Positions 51,593 to 59,267 of a stretch of 64,000 nucleotides of DNA are shown here, one piece after another. Position 1 is the stretch's first letter, and every line of letters begins with the position of its first letter. A program made the translations under genes and the position numbers. The DNA comes from Sphingopyxis sp. BSN-002 (GTDB lineage: Bacteria > Pseudomonadota > Alphaproteobacteria > Sphingomonadales > Sphingomonadaceae), in contig NZ_CP091804.1 of assembly GCF_022024275.1 (NCBI RefSeq), positions 2,994,501-3,058,500 of the forward strand. Direction: 5' to 3'. The notes beneath the pieces were generated by a model. That model had not been told where the DNA came from, did no database searches, and was given only the letters and a program-made list of their open reading frames with translations.

Positions 51593-52453
51593 TTGTCCGC
51601 CCCCTCGGTCCACTCACTACCGTCACGCGCCGGCATAGGGCTTCGATCCCGGCACTATGCCGATGTGCTTGCGGCGGTGGAGGAGGGGGCGGCGCCCGCC
51701 TGGGTCGAAGTACACCCCCAAAATTACTTCGGCCCAGGCGGGCCCCCGCATCGCTGGCTGACCGCGATCGCGGCGCATCTGCCGCTGAGCTTTCATTCGG
51801 TCGGGCTGTCGCTGGGGTCGGCGGCGGGCGTCGATACGGGCGAGCTCGAAGCGCTTGCGGCGCTGTGCGACCGCTATGCGCCAGCGATGGTGTCCGACCA
51901 TCTGAGCTGGAGCAACGGACCGGACGACAAATTCCCCGATCTGCTCCCCATTCCCTATACCCATGCTGCGCTCGATCATTTCATCGAACAGGTCGGCCGT
52001 GTGCAGGACCGGCTCGGCCGGCACATCCTGATCGAGAATCCGTCGCGCTATCTCGCCTATGCGAAGAGCGATCGGGACGAGGCCGGATTCCTGCACGAAC
52101 TTTGCCGCCGCAGCGGCTGCGGGCTGCTGCTCGACATCAACAATGTCGAAGTGTCGGCGTTCAACCTCGGGCTTGATCCGCTGCCGTGGCTCGACGCTTT
52201 CGATCCGTCGCTCGTCGGCGAGATCCATGTCGCGGGTCATGCCGTCAAGGACGACGACATGGGCGGCCGGATCGCGATCGACGATCATGGATCGCCGGTG
52301 CGCGCGAGTTGCTGGGATCTGCTTGCGCGCTTTCTGAAGCGCTCAGGGCCGAAGCCGGTGCTCGTCGAATGGGACACCGACGTTCCCGACTTCGCGGTGC
52401 TGATGGGGGAGGCGACGACGGCCGACCGGCTGATCGAACCCGTCGATGCTTGA
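51593..52453 (+). CDS. bufB: MNIO-family (DUF692) bufferin maturation enzyme
   Basis: The 286-residue product is a DUF692 TIM-barrel multinuclear non-heme iron oxidase. Metal-ligand regions visible are AGIGLRSRHYADVL, WVEVHPQNYF, VSDHLSWSNG, LIENPSRYL, LLLDINNVEVSAFN and GEIHVAGH. Such enzymes install oxazolone/thioamide or thiooxazole modifications on cysteines of RiPP precursors. The start is a TTG six bases after the bufA stop; there is no ATG near the N-terminal motif. It overlaps bufC by eight bases. Confidence 0.93.
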   Translation: MSAPSVHSLPSRAGIGLRSRHYADVLAAVEEGAAPAWVEVHPQNYFGPGGPPHRWLTAIAAHLPLSFHSVGLSLGSAAGVDTGELEALAALCDRYAPAMVSDHLSWSNGPDDKFPDLLPIPYTHAALDHFIEQVGRVQDRLGRHILIENPSRYLAYAKSDRDEAGFLHELCRRSGCGLLLDINNVEVSAFNLGLDPLPWLDAFDPSLVGEIHVAGHAVKDDDMGGRIAIDDHGSPVRASCWDLLARFLKRSGPKPVLVEWDTDVPDFAVLMGEATTADRLIEPVDA

Positions 52454-53144
52454 ACGCGAACAGGCGGCCATAGCGGCAACGTTGCTGCATGGGCCCGATG
52501 ATCTGCCCGGCGGACTGTTCGCGGGCGACGATGCCGCAGTGCTGCGCGGCCTTTGCGTCCATGCCAATACCATCTCGCACGCGCGCCTCGTTGCGCTCGA
52601 AGAGACGTTCCCGCGCACGCGCGCGCATCTTGGGGATGCGGAATTCAACCGCCTGTCGCGCATCTTCGTCGAAGGCGGCGGCGCCGAAGCGCTCGCGCTT
52701 CCCGACATCGGCCGCGATTTTGCCGGCTGGCTCGACGATCCGCTCGCCGCCGACGTCGCGCGGGTCGAATGGGCGTGGCTCGAAAGCTACAACGCCGCCG
52801 AGGCGCCACCGCTGCGCCTCGCCGACCTTGCGGGGCAGGATGAAGCGGCGCTGCTCGCGCTGACGTTTCGTCTGCACCCCGCGGCGCAGGTCGTTACGCT
52901 GGCGAGCGATGCCGCGCCGCTGGTCGACCCGGCCCTTGCGTCCGGTACAGGCGCGTTGCTGGTCGTCCGGCCCGACGCCGAGGTGCGGTTGCTCGCGCTG
53001 CACGTCGCAGACGATGCCGCGCTCGACCGGGCGAAAGAAATTTCGACCTTGGGTAACCTGATCGCCGTGCTCGCCGAACTGCATCCCGACGGTGGCGCGG
53101 CAATCGCGACGCTGATCGACGCAGGGGCATTCGAAAGGTTTTGA
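52446..53144 (+). CDS. bufC: Bufferin partner protein, DUF2063 domain
   Basis: The 232-residue product has an N-terminal DUF2063 putative DNA-binding-like domain (MLEREQAAIAATLLHG, RLVALEETFPRTRAHLGDAEFNRL) and a C-terminal domain (ALTFRLHPAAQVVTLAS). It is the usual BufC-type partner that delivers the precursor to the MNIO enzyme. It overlaps bufB and is followed after three bases by the DoxX gene. Confidence 0.9.
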   Translation: MLEREQAAIAATLLHGPDDLPGGLFAGDDAAVLRGLCVHANTISHARLVALEETFPRTRAHLGDAEFNRLSRIFVEGGGAEALALPDIGRDFAGWLDDPLAADVARVEWAWLESYNAAEAPPLRLADLAGQDEAALLALTFRLHPAAQVVTLASDAAPLVDPALASGTGALLVVRPDAEVRLLALHVADDAALDRAKEISTLGNLIAVLAELHPDGGAAIATLIDAGAFERF

Positions 53145-53147
53145 GAG

Positions 53148-53606
53148 ATGAATCGCTTGGTCGCATTCTATGATCGCGGCGTGGAGATCGCCGCATCGCG
53201 TATCCCCGAATCGCTCGCACTGTTCCTGCTGCGCGTCGCGCTGGCCGGCGTCTTCTGGCGTTCGGGCCAGACCAAGGTGATCGAGGGCAGTTTCCTGTCG
53301 ATCAACCCGTCGACCTATGACCTGTTCGCGTCGGAGTTTTCGGGCCTGCCGCTCGATCCCGTGATCGCGGTGCCGCTGACCACCTATGCCGAGCATTTCT
53401 TCCCGGTCCTGCTGCTCTTCGGTCTCGCCACCCGTTTCTCGGCCGGCGCGCTGCTGGTGATGACGCTGGTCATCCAGATATTCGTCTTTCCCGATGCCTG
53501 GTGGCCGGTGCACTCGCTGTGGGTGGCGATGGCGGCGATCCTGATCGTGCGTGGCGGCGGGCTGTTTTCGCTCGACGCGCTGCTTGCTAGGGTGCGCACG
53601 CAATGA
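53148..53606 (+). CDS. DoxX family membrane protein of the bufferin operon
   Basis: The 152-residue product has four transmembrane helices (about 22-42, 70-93, 98-115 and 120-140) and the DoxX signature LRVALAGVFWRSGQTKVIEG. DoxX proteins commonly occur as the fourth gene of bufferin (gigABCD-type) operons, where their role is unproven. GAGAG precedes the ATG. The stop codon overlaps the sigma factor start (ATGA). Confidence 0.9.
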   Translation: MNRLVAFYDRGVEIAASRIPESLALFLLRVALAGVFWRSGQTKVIEGSFLSINPSTYDLFASEFSGLPLDPVIAVPLTTYAEHFFPVLLLFGLATRFSAGALLVMTLVIQIFVFPDAWWPVHSLWVAMAAILIVRGGGLFSLDALLARVRTQ

Positions 53607-54124
53607 GCATCGACGAACCTTCGCTCGCGCGCCTGATGGCCGCATCGCAGCGGGGGGATCGTGCGGCCTATCGGGCGCTGCTCGGCGATTGCCGCAAATG
53701 GCTCGAACGCTATTTCGCGCGGCGCATCGCGCCGCACCAGATCGACGATCTGGTGCAGGAAACGCTGGTGTCGATGCACCGCAAGCTCGCGACATGGGAC
53801 AGCGGCCGGCCGTTCCTGCCCTGGCTTGCGGCGATCGCGCGCTATCGCTGGATCGACATGCTGCGCCGCCAGCGCGACGAGGCCGAACTCGGCGAAAATG
53901 ACGCCGCGGTCGGTGCCGAGGACGAGGCAGTGCACGCGCAGCTCAGCATCGACCGGCTGCTCGCCTATCTGACGCCGGCGCAGGCGCAGGCGATTACGCT
54001 GGTGAAGATCGAGGGCGCGTCGATAGCCGAAGCGTCGAAAATTTGCGGCCAGAGTGAGAGCTTGGTCAAGGTGAATATCCATCGCGGGCTGAAGAAGCTC
54101 GCGCAATTGATTGAAAGCGAATGA
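53603..54124 (+). CDS. sigF: ECF sigma factor, SigF-like
   Basis: The 173-residue product has sigma region 2 (RRIAPHQIDDLVQETLVSMHRKLATW, WLAAIARYRWIDMLRR) and region 4 (LTPAQAQAITLVKIEGASIAEASKI, SESLVKVNIHRGLKKL). It is directly upstream of a NrsF-type anti-sigma factor and directly downstream of the bufferin genes. In Caulobacter, SigF-NrsF responds to heavy metals and drives the equivalent gigABCD operon. The GTAACC-N16-CGAA promoter before bufA is the proposed target here, so the operon would be autoregulated. Confidence 0.93.
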   Translation: MSIDEPSLARLMAASQRGDRAAYRALLGDCRKWLERYFARRIAPHQIDDLVQETLVSMHRKLATWDSGRPFLPWLAAIARYRWIDMLRRQRDEAELGENDAAVGAEDEAVHAQLSIDRLLAYLTPAQAQAITLVKIEGASIAEASKICGQSESLVKVNIHRGLKKLAQLIESE

Positions 54125-54125
54125 C

Positions 54126-54776
54126 ATGAAGGACGCATCGATCGACGATCTGATCGACGGTCTCGCCAGCGAGCTCGAGCCGGTCCGCCCGCGGCGCGTG
54201 CTGCGCGGCGGGCTTTGGGTTGCTGCGGGCTGGCTGACTGGCGCCGTGTTGCTGCTCTGGGTTTTCGGGATGCGGCACGATCTGGCGGCGGGGCTGGCGA
54301 TGGCGCCGCTGCCGATGCTGGCCTTCTGGCTGATCGTCGCGCTCGGCCTCGCCGCCGCGTGGAGCGCGCTGCGCATGGGGCTTCCTGCGGTCGGCCGCGA
54401 CTATAGCGGATGGCGCTGGGCCGGGCTCGCCGCGCTCGCTCTGCCGCTGACCGCCATCTTTATCGGAATGGGTGACAGCCATGCCGCGATGGATGCGATG
54501 CGCCCCGAAACCGGGATGCGCTGCACGATCGACGGGCTGATTGCCGGGCTCGGCGTCGGCGCGGCGCTGTTCGCTTGGCTCAAGGGCGGCGCGCCGACCT
54601 CGCCGACGCGGGCGGGCTGGGTGATCGGCATTGCCGCCGGCGCGGCGGGCGCAACTGCGGTCGGCCTGCATTGCTCGTCGAACGACATGATCCATATCGC
54701 GCTGTGGCACGGGCTCGCGATCCCGCTCTGGGGTCTGGCCGGGCGTGTTTTTCTGTCGCCTCTGCTGCGCTGGTAG
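54126..54776 (+). CDS. nrsF: NrsF-type (DUF1109) membrane anti-sigma factor
   Basis: The 216-residue product has six transmembrane helices and the two conserved cysteines expected for NrsF: Cys133 (GMRCTIDGL) and Cys183 (GLHCSSNDM). In the family these cysteines sense metals or redox state and release the cognate SigF. The start at 54126 (MKDASID) lies two bases after the sigma stop; a TTG at 54111 would only lengthen it by five residues. Its last helix ends near RVFLSPLLRW. Confidence 0.92.
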   Translation: MKDASIDDLIDGLASELEPVRPRRVLRGGLWVAAGWLTGAVLLLWVFGMRHDLAAGLAMAPLPMLAFWLIVALGLAAAWSALRMGLPAVGRDYSGWRWAGLAALALPLTAIFIGMGDSHAAMDAMRPETGMRCTIDGLIAGLGVGAALFAWLKGGAPTSPTRAGWVIGIAAGAAGATAVGLHCSSNDMIHIALWHGLAIPLWGLAGRVFLSPLLRW

Positions 54777-54799
54777 CGACCGCTGGACATCGCTTCTTC

Positions 54800-54819
54800 T
54801 GTGTTATATGGATAACACA
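54800..54819. promoter_or_regulatory. Perfect palindrome TGTGTTAT-N4-ATAACACA
   Basis: Eight-base perfect arms flank ATGG. It ends 15 bases before the GIN lipoprotein start, just upstream of its Shine-Dalgarno (GAAGGAG). Its pattern matches the site at 3855-3874. Confidence 0.55.
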
Positions 54820-54834
54820 CGAAGGAGATTGAGC

Positions 54835-55587
54835 ATGCGTAACTGGACGATGGTGGCCCTGCCGCTGGCACTTGCAATGACGGTCACGGCCTGCAGCGCC
54901 GAGATCACGAGCGACAGCAAGGATGGCAAGCGAACGGTCGAGGCCGGGCCGGTCACGACGCAGAGCTTCGATCTCAAGGATTTCACCGGCGTCAAGGTCG
55001 CCGGACCCGACGACGTGGCCATCCGCCATGGCGAAGCCTTTGCGATCACCGCGAAGGGACCGAAGAACGAACTCGACGAACTCGAGATCAAGCTCGACGG
55101 CGACGTGCTGTCGATCGGCCGCAAGCGGTCGGGCTTCAGCTTCAACAGCCATGACGGCAAGGGCCTGCAGATCGAAATCACATTGCCGAAGCTCGACAAG
55201 CTGCGCCTGACCGGCTCGGGCTCGATCGACGCCGACAGCATCGAGGGCGATGCGGTCGAGGCCGTCGTCACCGGATCGGGCGACCTCAAGGTTGCGAAGC
55301 TTTCGGGCAAGAGCGCCGAACTCACGATCTCGGGCTCGGGCGATATCGAGGTCGGCGGCGGCACCATCGGGACCGGCGATTACAATGTCACCGGGTCGGG
55401 CAGCATCGACGCCGACGGACTGATCGCCGACACACTCGATATTTCGATCACCGGGTCGGGCGACGTCGATGCGCAGGCGACCGGCGCGGCCGACGTCAGC
55501 ATCCTCGGTTCGGGCGACGCCAATATCAGCGGCGGCGGCAAATGCACGACCAAGGCGATGGGATCGGGCACCGCGACCTGCAAGTGA
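54835..55587 (+). CDS. GIN-domain (DUF2807) lipoprotein
   Basis: The 250-residue product has a lipoprotein signal (TVTACSAE) and a right-handed beta-helix-like GIN domain. Six to seven repeats of GSG followed by Asp/Ser occur about every 20 residues (TGSGSIDADS, TGSGDLKV, SGSGDIEV, TGSGSIDADG, TGSGDVDA, LGSGDANI, MGSGTATC). It is anchored in the envelope. GAAGGAG lies seven bases upstream. A perfect palindrome before it suggests repression. The function of the family is not established. Confidence 0.85.
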   Translation: MRNWTMVALPLALAMTVTACSAEITSDSKDGKRTVEAGPVTTQSFDLKDFTGVKVAGPDDVAIRHGEAFAITAKGPKNELDELEIKLDGDVLSIGRKRSGFSFNSHDGKGLQIEITLPKLDKLRLTGSGSIDADSIEGDAVEAVVTGSGDLKVAKLSGKSAELTISGSGDIEVGGGTIGTGDYNVTGSGSIDADGLIADTLDISITGSGDVDAQATGAADVSILGSGDANISGGGKCTTKAMGSGTATCK

Positions 55588-55630
55588 CGCGGCTATGGTG
55601 TCGCCCCGGCCGAACGGTTAAGGCGGCACC

Positions 55631-56344
55631 ATGACCAGCTATTCCCGCCTGGCCGCTCCGCTGGCCGCCGCCCTGCTTTTCACCGGCCCGGCTTCGGCCG
55701 CCGAAAGGCGTTTCGGACTGTCGAGTTTCGAGGCGATCGAGGTTACGGCCGACGTCGATGTCGAGGTTGTGACGCGCGCGCCGGTGAGCGCCGTCGCCAC
55801 GGGGCCGCAGGATGCACTCGACCGGCTTGTGCTCGAAACGCGCAGCGGACGGCTGGTGATCAGTTCGAAGAAATTTTCGGACGACGAGAACCGCCCGACG
55901 CAGCCGGGCGCCGTGACGATCCGCATCAATGCCGCGAACCTGCAGTCGGCGACGCTGGTCGGCGCGGGATCGCTGCAGGTCGACCAGCTGAAGGGCACGC
56001 GGGTCGCGGTCGGGCTGCGCGGGCCCGGCAGGATCGGGGTCGGCCGGATCACGACCGACCGGCTGGCGGTCGCGATGATCGGCAACGGCACGATGACGCT
56101 CGCGGGGACGGCAAAGCAGGGCCAGATGACCCTGTCGGGCGCGAATATGGTCGATGCCGGCAAGCTCGCGATCGACGAACTCACCAGCGACAGCGAGGGC
56201 GCGGGCGATCATATCCTCAACGCGGTGAAGAGCGCTGCGGTGACGACGCGCGGGATCGGCAAGACAGTGGTGCTCGGCCGCCCCGTCTGCACCGTGCGCA
56301 ATACCGGAAGCGGCAGCGTGACCTGCGGACCCGCGAAACGATAG
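55631..56344 (+). CDS. Secreted GIN-domain (DUF2807) protein
   Basis: The 237-residue product has a signal peptide (AALLFTGPASAAE) and a GIN-like domain with strand-turn repeats (RLVISSKKFSD, GAGSLQVDQLKGTRVAVGLRG, GNGTMTLAG, GSGSVTCG), less regular than in its neighbour. It follows the GIN lipoprotein by 43 bases and is probably cotranscribed. The pair may form a complex or be a duplication with divergence. It ends three bases before the convergent SDR gene. Confidence 0.8.
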   Translation: MTSYSRLAAPLAAALLFTGPASAAERRFGLSSFEAIEVTADVDVEVVTRAPVSAVATGPQDALDRLVLETRSGRLVISSKKFSDDENRPTQPGAVTIRINAANLQSATLVGAGSLQVDQLKGTRVAVGLRGPGRIGVGRITTDRLAVAMIGNGTMTLAGTAKQGQMTLSGANMVDAGKLAIDELTSDSEGAGDHILNAVKSAAVTTRGIGKTVVLGRPVCTVRNTGSGSVTCGPAKR

Positions 56345-56347
56345 GCG

Positions 56348-57151
56348 CTAGTGGGCCGCGGCGCCCAGCCCGTCGATCTTCTTCGATTGCTTTGCGATCA
56401 GGCCCGGGAAGAAGCGCGCGAGGCGCGACAGGCGCTTTGCCATCTTGCCGACGGTGACATGCACGCGGGTGCCATGCACGGCCTCCCACGCCGCTTCGCC
56501 CACGCGCTCGACCGGGACGATTTCGAAGCCGCTTGCGGACAGGCGGTTGCGCGCGGGCTCGTTGCTGTCGGCGCTGACCTGGTCGAGCAGCGGCGTGTCG
56601 ATGAAGCCCGGCATCAGCGAGCGCACCTTGATGTCATGCTTGGCGAATTCGATCTCCAGCGCCTCGGTCAGGCCGCGCACCGCGAATTTGGTCGCCGAAT
56701 AGACGGCGAGCCCTGCCACGCCATAGAAGCCCGACGCCGATCCGGTGTTGAGGATCGTCGATCCGGGCGTCGCGCGGAGTAGCGGCAGCGCCATGTAGAT
56801 GCCGTTGACGACGCCGCCGAAATTGATCGCGATCAGCCGGTCGGCTTCCTCGGGGGCCATGTCGATATATTGCCCGCCCGACCCGATGCCGGCATTGTTG
56901 AAGAGGACGTCGAGCCGTCCGCCGCTTGCCGATGCGAAGGCATCGAGCGCCGCCTTCCACTGGTCGCGGTCGCGCACATCCATGATATGCCGCGACGAGG
57001 CTCCCTCGGGAAGCAGGGCAGCGGTTTCGTCGATTCCCTGTGCATTGACGTCGGCGATTCCGACGAACCAGCCCTGCGCGGCAAAGTGGCGTGCTGTCGC
57101 ACGGCCGATTCCCGACCCGCCGCCGGTGATGAAAATCGCCTTCCGTGCCAT
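56348..57151 (-). CDS. SDR family oxidoreductase
   Basis: The 267-residue product has ITGGGSGIGRATA at the cofactor site, FNNAGIGSGG, the catalytic Ser in LNTGSASGFYG and YSATKFAVRGLTEAL with Tyr and Lys. The C-terminal 40 residues (KRLSRLARFFPGLIAKQSKKI) are basic and amphipathic, perhaps membrane-associating, as in 17-beta-HSD-like SDRs. Two palindromes lie before it. It is divergent to the papain-like gene. Confidence 0.9.
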   Translation of the reverse strand: MARKAIFITGGGSGIGRATARHFAAQGWFVGIADVNAQGIDETAALLPEGASSRHIMDVRDRDQWKAALDAFASASGGRLDVLFNNAGIGSGGQYIDMAPEEADRLIAINFGGVVNGIYMALPLLRATPGSTILNTGSASGFYGVAGLAVYSATKFAVRGLTEALEIEFAKHDIKVRSLMPGFIDTPLLDQVSADSNEPARNRLSASGFEIVPVERVGEAAWEAVHGTRVHVTVGKMAKRLSRLARFFPGLIAKQSKKIDGLGAAAH

Positions 57152-57172
57152 CTGCGCGCTCCCTTACATTCG

Positions 57173-57183
57173 TGTCAGTGACA
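57173..57183. promoter_or_regulatory. Perfect 11-base palindrome TGTCA-G-TGACA
   Basis: It lies 22 bases before the SDR start. TetR-type repressors often bind such sequences; alternatively it is chance. Confidence 0.3.
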
Positions 57184-57196
57184 GAAGAGGCGAGGC

Positions 57197-57210
57197 TGAC
57201 GTGAACGTCA
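57197..57210. promoter_or_regulatory. Perfect TGACGT-GA-ACGTCA palindrome
   Basis: Matches TGACGT-NN-ACGTCA exactly and lies 46 bases before the divergent SDR and 52 before the papain-like gene. The related site at 929-948 precedes an acyl-CoA carboxyltransferase. From memory, MerR-family LiuR sites look like this. Confidence 0.5.
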
Positions 57211-57261
57211 AGCGGCAATCGCGCTTGGCAAGGCGACCTGCGCGTCGCTATCAGGGCGCCG

Positions 57262-57774
57262 ATGTTTCGCCTGCGCCTGATGCTCCTGACCTTGCTGGCC
57301 TTCTGCATGGGCGTCGCGCTTCCCGCGCACGCGGCGGTAACCGTCAGCTTCTACAGCCATGATTTCGGCGACCGCTTTCCGCACGCCTTCATCGTCGTGA
57401 AGGGAAAGCTCGACGGCAGCGGGCAGGCGGTCGACAATAATTTCGGCTTTACCGCGAAGAATGTGAGCCCGGCGATCCTGCTCGGGTCGGTGAAGGGCTA
57501 TGTCCAGACATCCGAGCCCGATTATATCGCGAAGAGCGATCGCCAGTTCAGCGTCGTGGTCGACGATGCGACCTATGCGCGCGTGATCGCAAAGGTGCGC
57601 GAATGGCAGGATCGCAAGCAGCCGAGCTATAGCCTGAACAAGGCGAACTGCGTCCATTTCGTGATGGAACTTGCCGAAGTCGTCGGGCTGAAGGTCAACC
57701 GGAAAAGCAAATATTTCAAGAAACCGAAGACGTTTCTGCTCGAGGTGAAGGAACTCAATCCGGCGCTCGGGTAA
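57262..57774 (+). CDS. Secreted permuted papain-like (NlpC/P60-type) protein
   Basis: The 170-residue product has a signal peptide (MFRLRLMLLTLLAFCMGVAL, cleaved after PAHA). The order His before Cys, His41 in FPHAFIVV and Cys130 in KANCVHFV, matches circularly permuted NlpC/P60 or LRAT-like cysteine hydrolases. The spacing between them is about 90 residues. Such enzymes hydrolyse amides or esters in the cell envelope. It is followed after 12 bases by the TonB-C-like gene and probably shares its transcript. Confidence 0.65.
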   Translation: MFRLRLMLLTLLAFCMGVALPAHAAVTVSFYSHDFGDRFPHAFIVVKGKLDGSGQAVDNNFGFTAKNVSPAILLGSVKGYVQTSEPDYIAKSDRQFSVVVDDATYARVIAKVREWQDRKQPSYSLNKANCVHFVMELAEVVGLKVNRKSKYFKKPKTFLLEVKELNPALG

Positions 57775-57786
57775 GGGGGGACGAAA

Positions 57787-58794
57787 ATGATGATTGCGAT
57801 GCTGATGCTGCTCGCGGCGCCCGGAGCGGAACAGCCGCCGTCGCCCGTGCCGCAGGCCGACGAGCCGATGAAGCCGGTCACCAATCCGGGGGGCTGGGTC
57901 ACGCCGGCGGACTATCCGCCCGCCGCGCTTCGCGACACGCTGGAAGGCGTGACGGGCTTCCGCCTGACGGTCGGACCCGACGGCTTGCCGCGCAGGTGCG
58001 AAATCATTGCGTCGAGCGGGCACGAAATGCTGGATACCGCAACCTGCCGCCTCCTCATGGAGCGCGCGCGGTTCCAGACGCAGCGCGATGCCAACGGCGT
58101 GCGGGTTGGCGGCACCTATAGCAACCGCATACGCTGGCAGATGCCCGACGATTATCTGGAGCAGCTGGCGAGGTCGGGTTTCCAGCTCGATACCAATCGC
58201 CCGGCCTGGCCGCGCGGCGCCGTTCCCGATCCGGAGATGGTGACGCTCGATGCGGGCGCGCACTATCCGGCGAAGGCGCTGGCGGAGCGGCAGGAAGGCG
58301 ATGTCGTCATGACGCTGACCGTCGATCCGCTTGGCAAGGTGGTCGGCTGTGCGGTGATCAACACCAGCATGGTAAAGGAGCTCGACGATGCCGCTTGCGC
58401 GCTGATGCGGGCGAACGGCAAATTCCAGCCCGCGCTCGACAGCAATGGCAAACCGGCAAGGTCGGTGGTTCCGGCAACCTTCAACTGGGTGCTGCCCCGC
58501 GCCGACGATGCCGCGCCGAACCCGGAGCCGCCCATTCGCAAATTCCCCATGAGCGATGCCGGGATGATCGAGGCGACGGTGCGGATCGGCACCGACGGGC
58601 AGGCGAGCGATTGTCAGTACAAGAGCGCAGGTGTCGGGGGGCAGATGCCGAATCCGTGCGACTCGATCGGCGGCAGGCTGCGCTATATCCCCTTTACCGA
58701 TACGAACGGGCGGCCCGTTGCAAGGCGGATCACCTTCCGGACCGAGGTGAAGGTCGAGGACGATGCGGCGCCGGCGGCCGCGCCGGCCAAATAA
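57787..58794 (+). CDS. Secreted protein with three TonB C-terminal-like domains
   Basis: The 335-residue product has a short signal (MMIAMLMLLAAPGAEQ) and no membrane anchor. Two clear TonB-C domains cover about 35-110 (YPPAALRDTLEGVTGFRLTV, TCRLLMERARFQ) and 150-235 (YPAKALAERQEGDVVMTLTV, CALMRANGKFQPA); a third degenerate one lies at about 255-325 (MIEATVRIGTDGQASDCQY). TonB proteins normally have one such domain behind a membrane helix and a proline linker. This form cannot transduce energy by itself and may instead bind envelope proteins. Gene order links it to the papain-like gene. Confidence 0.8.
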   Translation: MMIAMLMLLAAPGAEQPPSPVPQADEPMKPVTNPGGWVTPADYPPAALRDTLEGVTGFRLTVGPDGLPRRCEIIASSGHEMLDTATCRLLMERARFQTQRDANGVRVGGTYSNRIRWQMPDDYLEQLARSGFQLDTNRPAWPRGAVPDPEMVTLDAGAHYPAKALAERQEGDVVMTLTVDPLGKVVGCAVINTSMVKELDDAACALMRANGKFQPALDSNGKPARSVVPATFNWVLPRADDAAPNPEPPIRKFPMSDAGMIEATVRIGTDGQASDCQYKSAGVGGQMPNPCDSIGGRLRYIPFTDTNGRPVARRITFRTEVKVEDDAAPAAAPAK

Positions 58795-58867
58795 CCAGCC
58801 ACTGGACGCCGGACCACTTTCACCCTATGTTCAGGGAACGGGGCGCAATAATCTTGGCTCCGGACGT

Positions 58868-59152
58868 ATGGAGGGGCGATTCTTGCGGTTACTTCTGACC
58901 CTTTTGGCGCTGATCACCGGATTCGCGAGTGCGGACCGGGCGATGGCTGCGCCTGCCGTTCCGGCGGCAATGGGGTCGCTCGTCCTGCTCGCCGAAAGCG
59001 CGGGCAAGGTTGAGACCGTCGACAATGAACGCCGTCCCACGACGACCGCACCGACGCGCCGCACCACCAGCGGCGGCGGCGGCAAGCCGCGCAAGGCGGG
59101 GCCGCCGCACCTTCCCGGCCTTCTCACCGGCAGCGACCGCGCGCTCGAATAG
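58868..59152 (+). CDS. Small exported basic protein
   Basis: The 94-residue product has a signal sequence (FLRLLLTLLALITGFASADRA) and a mature part rich in Thr, Arg, Gly and Pro (TTTAPTRRTTSGGGGKPRKA). It is probably disordered. The start is uncertain: the ATG at 58868 lacks a ribosome-binding site, while a TTG at 58883 has GGAGGGG six bases upstream. No domain is recognised. A terminator follows. Confidence 0.45.
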   Translation: MEGRFLRLLLTLLALITGFASADRAMAAPAVPAAMGSLVLLAESAGKVETVDNERRPTTTAPTRRTTSGGGGKPRKAGPPHLPGLLTGSDRALE

Positions 59153-59181
59153 CTTGAAGAGCTGACGCCCTTTCGGGCCTC

Positions 59182-59205
59182 GCCTCCGCCTGTGCGGGGG
59201 CTTTT
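59182..59205 (+). terminator. Rho-independent terminator before secA
   Basis: Eight-base stem GCCTCCGC / GCGGGGGC (one wobble) with a CTGT loop and four T residues. Confidence 0.8.
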
Positions 59206-59267
59206 CCTGTATGTTCCGCGCGGCATGCCTGCCGCCCCCGCCTATCCAGAATCCAAGGAAATTCCAT

